This document shows, one piece after another, positions 33,245 through 41,854 of a stretch of DNA of 64,000 nt. A program made the translations under genes and the position numbers. The notes beneath the pieces were generated by a model, which worked only from the letters and a program-made list of their open reading frames with translations, did no database searches and had not been told where the DNA came from. The stretch lies in NCBI GenBank assembly GCA_963771655.1, contig CAVYUG010000008.1:1-64000 (forward strand), read 5' to 3'. The DNA is from JAWVFM01 sp963771655 (GTDB lineage Bacteria > Actinomycetota > Thermoleophilia > Solirubrobacterales > 70-9). Every line of letters starts with the position of its first letter. Within the stretch, counting starts at the first letter, position 1.

Positions 33245-33795
33245 TGGAAGCCGGCACCCCGGAGATCGTCAAGCTCGAGGACCTGCAGGTCAGCTCGGGG
33301 CTTACCGGCCGCAAGCACGTTCTCTCGCTGCTCGTCGAGAACAAGCCCGGTGTTCTCGCCCGGATCGCGGGCCTCTTCAGCCGGCGTGGGTTCAACATCG
33401 ACACGCTCGCCGTCGGCCCCACGGAGGATCCCGAGATCTCGCGCGTCACGCTCACGGTCGATGGCGCCGTCCACCCGATCGACCAGGTGACCAAGCAGCT
33501 TCACAAGCTGGTCAACGTGATCAAGATCCGGGACATGGAGCCGGACAACACGGTCTCGCGGGAGATGGCGCTCTTTCGGGTCTCGGCTCCGGTGGAGAGC
33601 CGCGCGGAGATCATGCAGTTCGCAGAGATCTTTCGCGCGAACATCGTCGACGTGTCGCGCAAGACGATGACGATCGAGGTCACCGGCACGCAGGACAAGA
33701 TCTCGAGCTTCGAGCGCATGGTCCGCCCGCACGGGCTGATCGAGATGGCGCGTACGGGCGAGGTCGCAATCATGCGGTCTCGGCCCGAGGCCTGA
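33244..33795 (+). CDS. ilvN: Acetolactate synthase small (regulatory) subunit
   Basis: 183 residues, ATG overlapping the ilvB stop. The N-terminal ACT domain (HVLSLLVENKPGVLARIAGLFSRRGFNIDTLAVG, about 25-95) is followed by the AHAS small-subunit C-terminal domain (SREMALFRVSAP, ISSFERMVRPHGLIEMARTG). It stimulates IlvB and gives valine feedback sensitivity. About 20 extra residues precede the ACT domain. The stop overlaps a possible CTG start of the isochorismate synthase. Confidence 0.94.
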   Translation: MEAGTPEIVKLEDLQVSSGLTGRKHVLSLLVENKPGVLARIAGLFSRRGFNIDTLAVGPTEDPEISRVTLTVDGAVHPIDQVTKQLHKLVNVIKIRDMEPDNTVSREMALFRVSAPVESRAEIMQFAEIFRANIVDVSRKTMTIEVTGTQDKISSFERMVRPHGLIEMARTGEVAIMRSRPEA

Positions 33796-33869
33796 CCCCG
33801 ACCCTCGATACGGCAACGGGCGCCCTCGAGGCGCTGCTCGAGCGGTCCCAGGGCCGGCGGATCGTCAGC

Positions 33870-35177
33870 GTGACCCTCGAGGTCGACCTTCCCGACCCGA
33901 GCGCCGCCGTGTTCGGCGCACGCATGGCGGGCGATCGCTGGTTCTGCTGGGAGCAGCCGGAGCGCGGCGGCTTCGCGCTCGCGGGGCTCGGGGCCACCGC
34001 CGAGGTCGTGAGCCGAGGGCGAGAGCGATTTCGAGACGCGGCGACTGGCTGCGCCGAGCTCATGCGTGGGCGGGTGGCCGACGAGCCGGGCGAATTGCCG
34101 GCCGGGGCCGGGCCCGTGTGGGTCGGCGGGTTCGCCTTCGACCCGGAGGGAGGGGGGAACCCGGAGTGGTCGTCATTTCCGCCGGCGCGGCTGTCGCTCC
34201 CGGAGGTCTCGCTCTTGCGGCGCGACGGCCGGACCTATCTCACCCTGACGGCGATGGCCGGCGGCGACACGAGATCGGCCCGCGCCCGGCTCGAGGCCCG
34301 CCTGGCCTCGCTACGGGAGGTGGCGCTGCCGATGGCGGACCCGCACCCGACGTCTTCGGTGAGGATCGCCAGCCGGCTCGCGCCGGACCGCTACGAGGCC
34401 GCGGTCGCCCGCGCGACCGAGCGGATTCGCTCCGGTGGGCTCGAGAAGGTGGTCTTGGCGCGCGAGGTGGTGGTCGACGCGCCGGCCGCCCACGACGTCG
34501 CCGCGCTCTACGGGGCGATTCGCGAGCTCTTTCCGAGTTGCTTCTGCTTCTGCTGCGGCACCGCCGAGGGAAGCTTTCTCGGCGCCAGCCCCGAGTTGCT
34601 CATCCGGCGGGAGGGGGCCGGGGCGGCCACCGTCGCGCTCGCCGGGTCGACCAGGCGCAGCGCCGACCCGGCGGTCGACGACCACCTCGGCGAGCGGCTG
34701 CTGCGAAGCGCCAAGGACCGCTCGGAGCACGCGATCGTCGCCCGGCGCATCGAGCGGGCACTGCGCGCGCATTCGATCTGGGTCGCTTCGGAACCCGAGC
34801 CCCAGGTCGTGCGGGTCGCGAACATCCAGCATTTGGCGACCCCGGTCCACGCCCAGCTCTCGCATCCACGCTCGGCCGTGGAGCTGGCGGGTCTCCTGCA
34901 CCCAACGCCCGCGGTGGGAGGCGAGCCCAGCGAGGCGGCGCTCGCCGCCATCGCGGAGCTCGAGGCCATGGATCGCGGTTGGTACGCGGGCCCGGTCGGC
35001 TGGATGGACGCCAGCGAGGACGGGGAGATGTGCGTCGCTCTGCGCTCGGCGCTCGTGCGCGATCGCCGTGCCCACCTCTACGCCGGCGCGGGCATCGTCG
35101 CCGATTCGGATCCGGCGTCCGAGCTCGCCGAGACCGAGCTCAAGCTCGACGCCCTTCTGCCGCTGCTCGCCGGCTGA
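33870..35177 (+). CDS. menF: Isochorismate synthase (menaquinone pathway)
   Basis: 435 residues from the GTG at 33870. The frame stays open and protein-like upstream (TLDTATGALEALLERSQGRR) to CTG at 33792, next to the ilvN stop, without ATG, GTG or TTG. The natural start may therefore be CTG, adding 26 residues. The chorismate-binding domain covers the C-terminal half: KVVLAREVVVDAP, FLGASPELLIRREG, VALAGSTRRSAD, HLATPVHAQL, PTPAVGGEPSEAAL, and YAGPVGWMDASEDGEM. It converts chorismate to isochorismate, the first committed menaquinone step. An anthranilate-type role is unlikely because MenF-like GGEP context is present and men genes follow. A cysteine-rich stretch SCFCFCCGT is unusual. Confidence 0.9.
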   Translation: MTLEVDLPDPSAAVFGARMAGDRWFCWEQPERGGFALAGLGATAEVVSRGRERFRDAATGCAELMRGRVADEPGELPAGAGPVWVGGFAFDPEGGGNPEWSSFPPARLSLPEVSLLRRDGRTYLTLTAMAGGDTRSARARLEARLASLREVALPMADPHPTSSVRIASRLAPDRYEAAVARATERIRSGGLEKVVLAREVVVDAPAAHDVAALYGAIRELFPSCFCFCCGTAEGSFLGASPELLIRREGAGAATVALAGSTRRSADPAVDDHLGERLLRSAKDRSEHAIVARRIERALRAHSIWVASEPEPQVVRVANIQHLATPVHAQLSHPRSAVELAGLLHPTPAVGGEPSEAALAAIAELEAMDRGWYAGPVGWMDASEDGEMCVALRSALVRDRRAHLYAGAGIVADSDPASELAETELKLDALLPLLAG

Positions 35178-35178
35178 G

Positions 35179-35184
35179 TAGTCT
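35179..35184 (+). promoter_or_regulatory. -10 box TAGTCT of the lipoprotein gene
   Basis: TAGTCT lies 47 nt before the ATG. A GGAGG ribosome-binding site sits 7 nt before the start, so this gene has a conventional leader. Confidence 0.35.
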
Positions 35185-35231
35185 TCCCGCGGAGCGTCGG
35201 GAGCCGGCGCGCAGTCTCGACGGAGGTTTCG

Positions 35232-35660
35232 ATGCGATTCAGGGTCTTGGCCGGGTTGGCGACGCTCGGCTGCGCGGCTGCGCTTGCGGCCTGCGGCGGC
35301 AGCGACAGCAGCGACAGCAGCGCGGGGTCGGTCACCGCGTTCTGCGACAAGGTCAACGAGGTCAAGGGGCTCGACAACCCGTTCGCAAGCGTGCAGCCCG
35401 GGGACGTGCAGGGCGCGAAGGACGCGCTCGACAAGTTCCGCTCGGAGCTCGCGAGCGTCGTCGCTGCAGCTCCCTCCGAGATCAAGCCGGACGTCGACAA
35501 GGTCCAGAGCACCATCGACGACTTCGCGAGCAAGGTCTCGACCGCTTCGACGCCGCAGGACCTGCTGAAAGTGGCTCAGAGCTTCCAGGGCCAGGCCGCC
35601 TCGCTGCAGGCGACGAACGCCAAGATCAAGCAGTACGTCGACCAGAACTGCAAGTCCTGA
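35232..35660 (+). CDS. Small secreted lipoprotein, helical
   Basis: 142 residues. The signal peptide ends in the lipobox LAAC (cysteine 21), followed by GGSDSSDSSAG. The mature part is a helical bundle of charged heptads (DALDKFRSELASVVAAAPSEI, KVQSTIDDFASKVSTAS) with two cysteines (near 38 and at the end, QNCKS) that could form a disulfide. No catalytic motif. Actinobacteria have many such lipoproteins of unknown role. A cell-envelope location is likely. Its stop abuts the menD stop on the other strand. Confidence 0.85.
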   Translation: MRFRVLAGLATLGCAAALAACGGSDSSDSSAGSVTAFCDKVNEVKGLDNPFASVQPGDVQGAKDALDKFRSELASVVAAAPSEIKPDVDKVQSTIDDFASKVSTASTPQDLLKVAQSFQGQAASLQATNAKIKQYVDQNCKS

Positions 35661-37421
35661 TCAGCTAGCGAGGGCGCGCTCGACGGCGGCGGCCGACGCC
35701 TCCGCCAGCCGCGCGCGAAGCGCGGCGTCGCTCCGGCGGTCGACCGGGACCTCGATCAGAGAGGTGCCCTCGGCCACGGCGTCGGCCAGTCCGTCGAGCC
35801 GCTCGACCCGTCGATGCGCGATGCCGTGGAGCGCCGCGATCGCGGCTGCGTCGAGCCCGACGGGTGTGCCGAACAGCGCCTCGAACTCATCGCGCTCGAG
35901 CTGCTCCGCCTGCGGGAGGAGCTCGAAGATGCCGCCGCCGCCGTTGTCGAGCAGGACGATACGCACGGGCGCCTTCGAGTGCCCAATCGACGCGAGGCCG
36001 TTCATGTCGTGGAAGAGGCCGAGGTCGCCCGTCACGATCCAGGTCGGGGTACCGCCGGCCGCCGCAGCGCCGACTCCCGAGGAGACGAGGCCGTCGATGC
36101 CGTTGGCACCGCGATTGGCCACGAAGCGGACCGCGGTGGCGCCGGGGCGCAGGAAGGATTCCTGGTCGCGAATCGGCATCGAGGAGGCCGTGTAGACGAG
36201 GTCGCCGTCGGAGTAGAGGCCCCCGAGGGCAGCGTGGAGCGCGGGCTCGCTGGGGCCGATAACGCCCTCCAGCTCGGCGGCGACCGCCCCGGTCGCGGCC
36301 CTCTCGGCCGCGATCCATCGAGCCGACCATTCGCCGCGCTCGCCCTCGTTCACCGCGTCGCTGAGGGCGCCGGCCAGGGCGACCGGATCGGTGCGCACGA
36401 TGACGGCGGCTGCGCGCGTGGGCTGATTCCAGCCGAACGATGCGTCGAAGGTGACGTGCGGCACCTCGCCGAGCCGCGCGAGCCACGCGCGGAGCGCCTT
36501 GCTCGTCGGCAACTCGCCGAACCGGAGGATGAGCTCGGGCTCCAGGGGCTCGCTGCCGACACGGGCGATGACGTCGTACGCCGAGATGACGAGGTCGCGG
36601 TTGTGGGGTCCGAGGCGGAGCTGCGAGGTCGGCTCGGCGAGGATGGGATACCCTGCCGCCCGGGCTAGCGCCGCCACCGGCTCGGCGAGAGCGGGGTCGG
36701 CCTGGCGGCCGCAGAGGATGAGGCCGCGAGGGCAGTCGCGCACGTGGCCGGCCATGACGTCGACCATCGCCGGTGAGGGCGCCGGCCCGCGGCCGCGCGG
36801 CACCTCCGTCAGGGGACGGTCGCCCCGCCCGGAGAGCGCGAGCGGCGACGAGGCCGCCACCTCCTCGGGATGCGGCTCGGGCCCGAGCGGATCGCGCCAG
36901 GCGAGGTTCAGGTGGACCGGCCCAGGCCGCGCGTCGCCGCCGGCGGCCGCGTAGGCGCGGCACGCGGTCGAGCGCAGGTGGAGCAGGCCGGCGTCGTCGG
37001 CGTCGTGCGTTCCGACCTCGCAGAACCAGCGGACCGCCGACCCATAGAGCTTCAGCTGGTCGATCGCCTGGCCGGCACCGATCCCGCGCAGCTCCGGCGG
37101 CCGGTCGGCGGTGAGCACGACGAGCGGCACGTTCGATTCGTCGGCCTCGCAAACCGCCGGGTGGAGGTTCGCCGCCGCCGTCCCCGACGTGCAGAGGACG
37201 GCGACGGGCAGCCCGGTCGCCTGCGCCGCGCCCACCGCGAAGTAGCCCGCCGAGCGCTCATCGACGACCACCCGCGCATCGATCGCCTGCTCGCGCCACA
37301 GCGCGAGCGCCAGCGGCGTCGACCGGGAGCCGGGAGAGATCACCGCGTCCCGGAGCCCGCATCGCGCGAGCTCCTCGACGAAGGCCGACGCAAGGGCCGT
37401 GTTGCGGTTGGTGGGGTCCAC
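35661..37421 (-). CDS. menD: SEPHCHC synthase
   Basis: 586 residues, GTG start. ThDP-dependent: RDAVISPGSRSTPLALAL at the N-terminus, the glutamate in VDERSAGYFAVG, VVLTADRPPELRGIGAGQ, and the ThDP motif GDLGLFHDMNGL with NNGGGGIFELLPQ near 470-500. It joins isochorismate to 2-oxoglutarate-derived succinic semialdehyde. It is followed on the minus strand by no other gene, and menC lies upstream with a 159-bp gap that contains TAGCGT and a shared 28-bp motif, so menD has its own promoter. Confidence 0.95.
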   Translation of the reverse strand: MDPTNRNTALASAFVEELARCGLRDAVISPGSRSTPLALALWREQAIDARVVVDERSAGYFAVGAAQATGLPVAVLCTSGTAAANLHPAVCEADESNVPLVVLTADRPPELRGIGAGQAIDQLKLYGSAVRWFCEVGTHDADDAGLLHLRSTACRAYAAAGGDARPGPVHLNLAWRDPLGPEPHPEEVAASSPLALSGRGDRPLTEVPRGRGPAPSPAMVDVMAGHVRDCPRGLILCGRQADPALAEPVAALARAAGYPILAEPTSQLRLGPHNRDLVISAYDVIARVGSEPLEPELILRFGELPTSKALRAWLARLGEVPHVTFDASFGWNQPTRAAAVIVRTDPVALAGALSDAVNEGERGEWSARWIAAERAATGAVAAELEGVIGPSEPALHAALGGLYSDGDLVYTASSMPIRDQESFLRPGATAVRFVANRGANGIDGLVSSGVGAAAAGGTPTWIVTGDLGLFHDMNGLASIGHSKAPVRIVLLDNGGGGIFELLPQAEQLERDEFEALFGTPVGLDAAAIAALHGIAHRRVERLDGLADAVAEGTSLIEVPVDRRSDAALRARLAEASAAAVERALAS

Positions 37422-37429
37422 CGGAGCTG

Positions 37430-37580
37430 AACGCTATTCGGCGGAGGACAGCCCTGAAGCCGCGAGCAGGCGCAGCGGCCGCCGATTCGTCCTGGGTTGA
37501 CCACCTCATGGGTGGCAAAGTCCGGACAAACTCGGCCGCTGCTGTGGCCGGGGGCGGGCACGCCCCGTACCGGCCCGGGG
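37430..37580 (-). promoter_or_regulatory. menC-menD intergenic region with hairpins and menD promoter
   Basis: On the minus strand TAGCGT (about 37436-37431) ends 9 nt before the menD GTG with TTCAGG upstream at 16-nt spacing. Just after menC, GGCCGG and CCGGCC (about 37545-37575) close a GC-rich hairpin that may end menC transcription. GTTGACC (37496) and GGCAAAGTCC (37514) form a motif repeated before ilvE. Confidence 0.4.
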
Positions 37581-38654
37581 CTACAACCTCGCCCGCTCGA
37601 GCGCCGCCTCGTCGATCTCGACGCCGAGGCCGGGGCCCGGCGGCAGGTGGAGGAATCCGTCGTGGAGCTCGCATTCGGTGGCGGCGGTGGTGGCGGTGAA
37701 GAGGAGCTGGGTCGCCAGGCCGTGGGCCAGTCCACCCCCGGTCGAGGGGCGGAGGACCTGGGCCAGGTGGGCCGCGGCCGCGATGCCCACCGGGCCATCC
37801 AGGGCGCTCGACAGGTAGACCGGAAGCACCCCCGCCACGCGCCGTGCGGGCCCGACGCCACCGACCTTCGCGAGCTTGACCGTGGCGAGCTCGCAGGCGC
37901 GAAGGCCGACCGCCCGGACGGCATCGTCGGACGTCGCGACGCTCTCGTCCGCGGCGATCGGGACGGTCGTCCGGGCGTTCACCGCGGCGAGGTCGTCGAG
38001 CGTCGCCGCCGGTTGCTCGGCGAGCTCGATGCCGTGGCGCTCCATCGTCGCGAGCCGGGCGACGGCGCCGTCGACCGACCACGAGCCGTTCGCGTCGACC
38101 CGGATGCGGGCTTCGGCGCCGACCGTGCTGCGCACGGCCTCGACCTGGGCCGCGTCCCCGAGCGTGCCCACCTTCAGCTTGAAGGTGGTGAAGCCGAGCC
38201 CGGCCCATCGCTCGGCCTCGCCGGCGACCTGGCTCGGGCCGCCTGCCGAGAGCGTTGCGTTGCACTCAACCGGCCGCGAGTCGTCCGCACCGAGCAGGCT
38301 CCAGAGAGGCTGATCTAGGAGCTTCGCGGCGAGATCGAGGCGCGCCACCTCGATCGCCGCGGCGGCGGGCGGCGACAGGTCGGAAGCGAGCGGGCGCGCA
38401 CCCTCATCAAGCGGCTCGGAGAGGTCGAGGCCGACCAGAGCCTCCCCGGCGCGCCGGAGCTCGTCGACCACGGCGGAGAGCGTCTGCCCGCCCCGGAGGG
38501 TCATCGGCACCGCCTCACCAAGGCCCTCGAGCCCGCCGTCCGTCCGTACCCGTAGCAAGGCCATCTCCCGGCGGTGGAGGCTTCCGCGCGCCGTGACGTA
38601 GGGCTCGGCGAAGTCGAGGGCGAGCGGGACGACGTCGACGGCCGTGACGCGCAT
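37581..38654 (-). CDS. menC: o-Succinylbenzoate synthase
   Basis: 357 residues. Enolase-superfamily barrel with KLK (K159 and K161 in FKLKVG), metal ligands D187 (VDANG), E213 (LAEQP) and D236 (AADES), and a second-side lysine near 264 (VKLAKVGG). It dehydrates SHCHC to o-succinylbenzoate. Related N-succinylamino acid racemases share these residues, but the men context settles the role. Its ATG overlaps the menA stop, so menB-menA-menC are coupled in that order. Confidence 0.92.
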   Translation of the reverse strand: MRVTAVDVVPLALDFAEPYVTARGSLHRREMALLRVRTDGGLEGLGEAVPMTLRGGQTLSAVVDELRRAGEALVGLDLSEPLDEGARPLASDLSPPAAAAIEVARLDLAAKLLDQPLWSLLGADDSRPVECNATLSAGGPSQVAGEAERWAGLGFTTFKLKVGTLGDAAQVEAVRSTVGAEARIRVDANGSWSVDGAVARLATMERHGIELAEQPAATLDDLAAVNARTTVPIAADESVATSDDAVRAVGLRACELATVKLAKVGGVGPARRVAGVLPVYLSSALDGPVGIAAAAHLAQVLRPSTGGGLAHGLATQLLFTATTAATECELHDGFLHLPPGPGLGVEIDEAALERARL

Positions 38655-39532
38655 CAGGCCGCGATCACGAGGCCCGCCGAAACGAGGAGGCTGAAGGCGC
38701 CGAGCAACGCTCCGGTTCCGGCCAGGGCGCCGTTAAGAGCGGGCCCGTCGGTGCGGGTCATCACCGCCCTGGCCGGCCGAACCGCGAGCGGGGCGGAGGC
38801 GACGCCGAGCGCCGCCCACCACGGTCCGCCCTCCAGCGCGAGGGTGACGAGCAGGGCGAGGTACGCGCCGGTGGTCAGCCCGAGATAGAGGGCGCGGGCG
38901 CCCTCGCGGCCGATCCGTACGGCCAGCGTCCGCTTGCCGGCACGGCGATCGGTATCGATGTCGCGCACGTTGTTGACAACGAGGATCACCGTCGCGAGGC
39001 AGCCGATGGCCACCGAGAGGCCGAACGGCAGCCAGTCGAGTTGCTCGAGCTGCACGTAGTAGGACCCGTTCACGGCGACGAGGCCGAAGAAGAGGAAGAC
39101 GAACGCCTCGCCGAGGCCGGCGTACCCGTATGGGCGCGGGCCTCCCGTGTAAAGGACCCCGGCCAGGATCGAGGCGGCGCCGACGGCGATGATCAACCAG
39201 CCCGCGACGGTCGCCAGGTAGATGCCGGCCACCACGGCGACGGCGAACGCCAGCCAGGTGGCGACGAGGACCCTGCGCGGGGCGACGAGGCCGGACGAGG
39301 TCACACGCACGGGCCCAAGCCGGTCGGCGGTGTCCGCGCCGCGTCGCGCGTCGGAGTAGTCGTTCGCGAGGTTCGTCCCGATCTGGATGAAGATCGAGCC
39401 CACCAGCGCGGCGACGAACGCGCCCCAGCGAAAGCCCGAGCGCTCGTAGTGGGCCGCGGCGCTTCCGACCAGCACCGGCGCGATGGCCGCGGGCAGCGTC
39501 CGCGGCCGCGCGGCCATGAACCAGATTCTCAC
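38654..39532 (-). CDS. menA: 1,4-Dihydroxy-2-naphthoate polyprenyltransferase
   Basis: 292 residues from the GTG at 39532, which overlaps the menB stop (GTGA). An UbiA-type membrane protein with about eight or nine hydrophobic helices. The two aspartate-rich motifs are NLANDYSDARRGAD (near 60) and NNVRDIDTDRRAGKR (near 185), binding the prenyl diphosphate through magnesium. It attaches the isoprenoid tail to give demethylmenaquinone in the membrane. An upstream extension in the same frame is just read-through of menB and was not used. Confidence 0.93.
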   Translation of the reverse strand: MRIWFMAARPRTLPAAIAPVLVGSAAAHYERSGFRWGAFVAALVGSIFIQIGTNLANDYSDARRGADTADRLGPVRVTSSGLVAPRRVLVATWLAFAVAVVAGIYLATVAGWLIIAVGAASILAGVLYTGGPRPYGYAGLGEAFVFLFFGLVAVNGSYYVQLEQLDWLPFGLSVAIGCLATVILVVNNVRDIDTDRRAGKRTLAVRIGREGARALYLGLTTGAYLALLVTLALEGGPWWAALGVASAPLAVRPARAVMTRTDGPALNGALAGTGALLGAFSLLVSAGLVIAA

Positions 39533-40407
39533 GGTCTGCGCGGAAACTTCGAGAAGTCCGGCGGGCGACGCTCGACGTACGCGTTGCGCCCCTCCTGGCC
39601 CTCCTCGGTCATGTAGAAGAGGAGGGTCGCGTCGTGCGAGAGCTGCTGGAGGCCCGTGAGACCGTCCTCGGCCGCGTTGAAGCTCGCCTTCAGAAGGCGC
39701 AGCGCCATGGGGGAGAGGCGGAGCATCTCGCGGCACCAGGCGACGGTCTCGCGCTCGAGCTCGGCGAGCGGGACCACGGCGTTCACGAGCCCCATCCGCT
39801 CGGCCTCCTCCGCCGAGTAGAGCCGGCAGAGCATCCAGATCTCCTTGGCCCGCTTGGCGCCGACCTGGCGCGCGAGCAGCCCCGCCCCGAACCCGCCGTC
39901 GAAGCTGCCGACGCGGGGACCGGTCTGCCCGAAGCGAGCGTTGTCGGCGGCGACGGTCAGGTCGCAGACGAGGTGCAGGATGTGACCCCCTCCGACCGCG
40001 TACCCGGCGACCATCGCGACCACGGGCTTCGGAAGGCGCCGGATCTGCACGTGCAGGTCGCCGACGTCGAGCCGGCCCACGCCCTTCGAGGCGACCTCGT
40101 CGTCGCCCATGTAGCCGTCGTCGCCGCGGATCTTCTGGTCTCCGCCGGAGCAGAAGGCCTCGGTGCCGGCACCCGTGAGGATGATCGCGCCGACGGCCAG
40201 GTCGTCGCGGGCCCGCCCGAAGGCGTCGCGAAGCTCGGCCAGGGTCTGCGGGCGAAAGGCGTTTCGCCGGTCCGGGCGGTCGATGGTGATCTTCGCGATC
40301 CCGTCGGCGGTCTCGTACCGGATGTCCCCGTACGAGCCATCGTCCGCCCACTGGACCGGGGCGTAGAGGTCCGATTCCGACGGAGCGTCCTTGTGGCGCG
40401 CGGGCAT
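39529..40407 (-). CDS. menB: 1,4-Dihydroxy-2-naphthoyl-CoA synthase
   Basis: 292 residues. Crotonase fold: ITIDRPDRRNAFRPQTLAEL, FCSGGDQKIRGDDGY (the oxyanion loop with the flexible part specific to MenB), VAGYAVGGGHILHLVCDLTV, and GPRVGSFDGGFGAGLL. The terminal PPDFSKFPRRP is the MenB signature tail. It closes the naphthoyl ring from o-succinylbenzoyl-CoA. It is divergent from menE by 23 bp, and the two share overlapping -10 boxes, so ligase and synthase may be expressed together. Confidence 0.96.
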   Translation of the reverse strand: MPARHKDAPSESDLYAPVQWADDGSYGDIRYETADGIAKITIDRPDRRNAFRPQTLAELRDAFGRARDDLAVGAIILTGAGTEAFCSGGDQKIRGDDGYMGDDEVASKGVGRLDVGDLHVQIRRLPKPVVAMVAGYAVGGGHILHLVCDLTVAADNARFGQTGPRVGSFDGGFGAGLLARQVGAKRAKEIWMLCRLYSAEEAERMGLVNAVVPLAELERETVAWCREMLRLSPMALRLLKASFNAAEDGLTGLQQLSHDATLLFYMTEEGQEGRNAYVERRPPDFSKFPRRP

Positions 40408-40414
40408 GTCGTGA

Positions 40415-40421
40415 ATTATCT
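40415..40421. promoter_or_regulatory. Overlapping divergent -10 boxes of menB and menE
   Basis: On the minus strand GATAAT (40420-40415) ends 7 nt before the menB ATG. On the plus strand TTATCT (40416-40421) ends 9 nt before the menE ATG. Both transcripts would be leaderless or nearly so. Confidence 0.5.
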
Positions 40422-40430
40422 AAGCGCACG

Positions 40431-41780
40431 ATGCTTCTGGACAACTGGCTCACCCAGCGCGCGGAGACCTGCCCCGACCGAGTCGCGCTCATCGCCGACG
40501 GCCACGAGCTGACCTACGCGGAGCTCGAGCGGGAGGCGATATCGGTTGCCCGACGCCTCGCCGCCCAGGGAGTGCGGCGCGGCGGGGTCGTCGCACTCGA
40601 GTTGCCTCCGGGGCTGCGGCACGTGGTGAGCCTCCATGCCCTGATGAAGCTGGGCGCGATCGCCTACCCGCTCAACCCGAGGCTCGCGGCGAGCGAGCGC
40701 GAGGCCGAGATCGAGCGCGCCAATCCCGTCCTGGTGCTCTCCGACGAGGAGGGTCCGCCGCTCACCGAGGCCGACCTGCCGCTCCTCGGCGAGCACGACC
40801 TCGACGCGATCCACTGCCGCATCCTTACGAGCGGAACCTCGGGGCGGCCGCGTCCGGTCGGGCTCACCTATGGGAACCACCTCTGGAGCGCGGTTGGCTC
40901 CGCCTTCAACATCGGCGTCGAGCCGACCGACCGCTGGCTCTGCTGCCTGCCGCTTCACCACGTGTCGGGCCTCTCGATCGTCATGCGGTCCGTGGTCTAC
41001 GGGACCACCGCTGTCGTGCACGACGGCTTCGACGTCGACGCGGTGGCCACATCGCTCGAGGGCGACGGCGTGACCCTCGTCTCGCTGGTCGCGACGCAGC
41101 TCGCGCGCCTGCTCGACGCCGGCGTCGACCTGCTCCCGCTGCGCGCAGTGCTCGTCGGGGGCGGACCGGTGCCGGTCGCGGTCCTCGAGGAGGCGATCGG
41201 CCGGGGTGCCACGGTGGTGCAGACCTACGGGTTGACGGAGACGGCGTCGCAGGTCACGACCCTGGCGCCGGGCGACGCGGACCGCCGGGTGGGCTCGGCC
41301 GGCAGGCCGCTTCTGACCACCCACCTGCGGATTCACATGGGCGAGATCCTCGTGCAGGGGCCGACCGTGGCGCCCGGCGCCGCCGACGAGGATGGCTGGC
41401 TTCACACCGGCGATCTCGGGCGAATCGACGACGACGGGTTCCTGTACGTCGAGGACCGGCTCGGCGACGTCATCATCAGCGGCGGCGAGAACGTGATTCC
41501 GGCCGAGATCGAGGAGGTCCTCCTGCGCCACGAGGACGTCCTCGACGCCGCTGCGGTCGGCAGGCCGGACTCCGAATGGCAGGAGGCGGTCGTGGCGGTC
41601 GTCGTCCCCCGCCACGCCGCCACGCTCGACGCCGAGACGCTGCGGCGCCACTGCGCCGCCGAGCTCGCGGCGTTCAAGGTCCCGAAGCGCTTCGAGTTCG
41701 TTTCCGAGCTGCCGCGAACCCCATCGGGGAAGCTGATCCGGCGGGCCCTCCGCAGAGGCTCGCGTCCCAACGCGAAGTGA
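40431..41780 (+). CDS. menE: o-Succinylbenzoate-CoA ligase
   Basis: 449 residues, ANL adenylate-forming family. The P-loop is TSGTSGRPRPVGLTYGN. Later motifs are QTYGLTETASQVTTL, DGWLHTGDLGRID, and DRLGDVIISGGENVIPAEIEE. The C-terminal catalytic lysine lies in TPSGKLIRR. It activates o-succinylbenzoate to its CoA thioester for MenB. It lies divergent from menB and is followed by a two-hairpin repeat element (copy B) and ilvC. The specific assignment rests on the men cluster. Confidence 0.92.
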   Translation: MLLDNWLTQRAETCPDRVALIADGHELTYAELEREAISVARRLAAQGVRRGGVVALELPPGLRHVVSLHALMKLGAIAYPLNPRLAASEREAEIERANPVLVLSDEEGPPLTEADLPLLGEHDLDAIHCRILTSGTSGRPRPVGLTYGNHLWSAVGSAFNIGVEPTDRWLCCLPLHHVSGLSIVMRSVVYGTTAVVHDGFDVDAVATSLEGDGVTLVSLVATQLARLLDAGVDLLPLRAVLVGGGPVPVAVLEEAIGRGATVVQTYGLTETASQVTTLAPGDADRRVGSAGRPLLTTHLRIHMGEILVQGPTVAPGAADEDGWLHTGDLGRIDDDGFLYVEDRLGDVIISGGENVIPAEIEEVLLRHEDVLDAAAVGRPDSEWQEAVVAVVVPRHAATLDAETLRRHCAAELAAFKVPKRFEFVSELPRTPSGKLIRRALRRGSRPNAK

Positions 41781-41781
41781 C

Positions 41782-41840
41782 CTGCGGGCGCCTCCGGCGC
41801 CCTTACACGCTGCTTTCGGGGCTAAAGCCCCTCACCAATT
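41782..41840 (-). repeat. Two-hairpin repeat element, copy B (inverted)
   Basis: Read on the minus strand: TTGGTGA, stem 1 GGGGC/GCCCC with loop TTTA (41831-41818), 15-nt linker GAAAGCAGCGTGTAA (41817-41803), stem 2 GGGCGCC/GGCGCCC with loop GGA (41802-41786), then GCAGG. It fills the menE-ilvC gap, opposite to both genes. On the plus strand it could serve as a menE terminator. Confidence 0.7.
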
Positions 41841-41854
41841 AACCTGTCGCGCCC

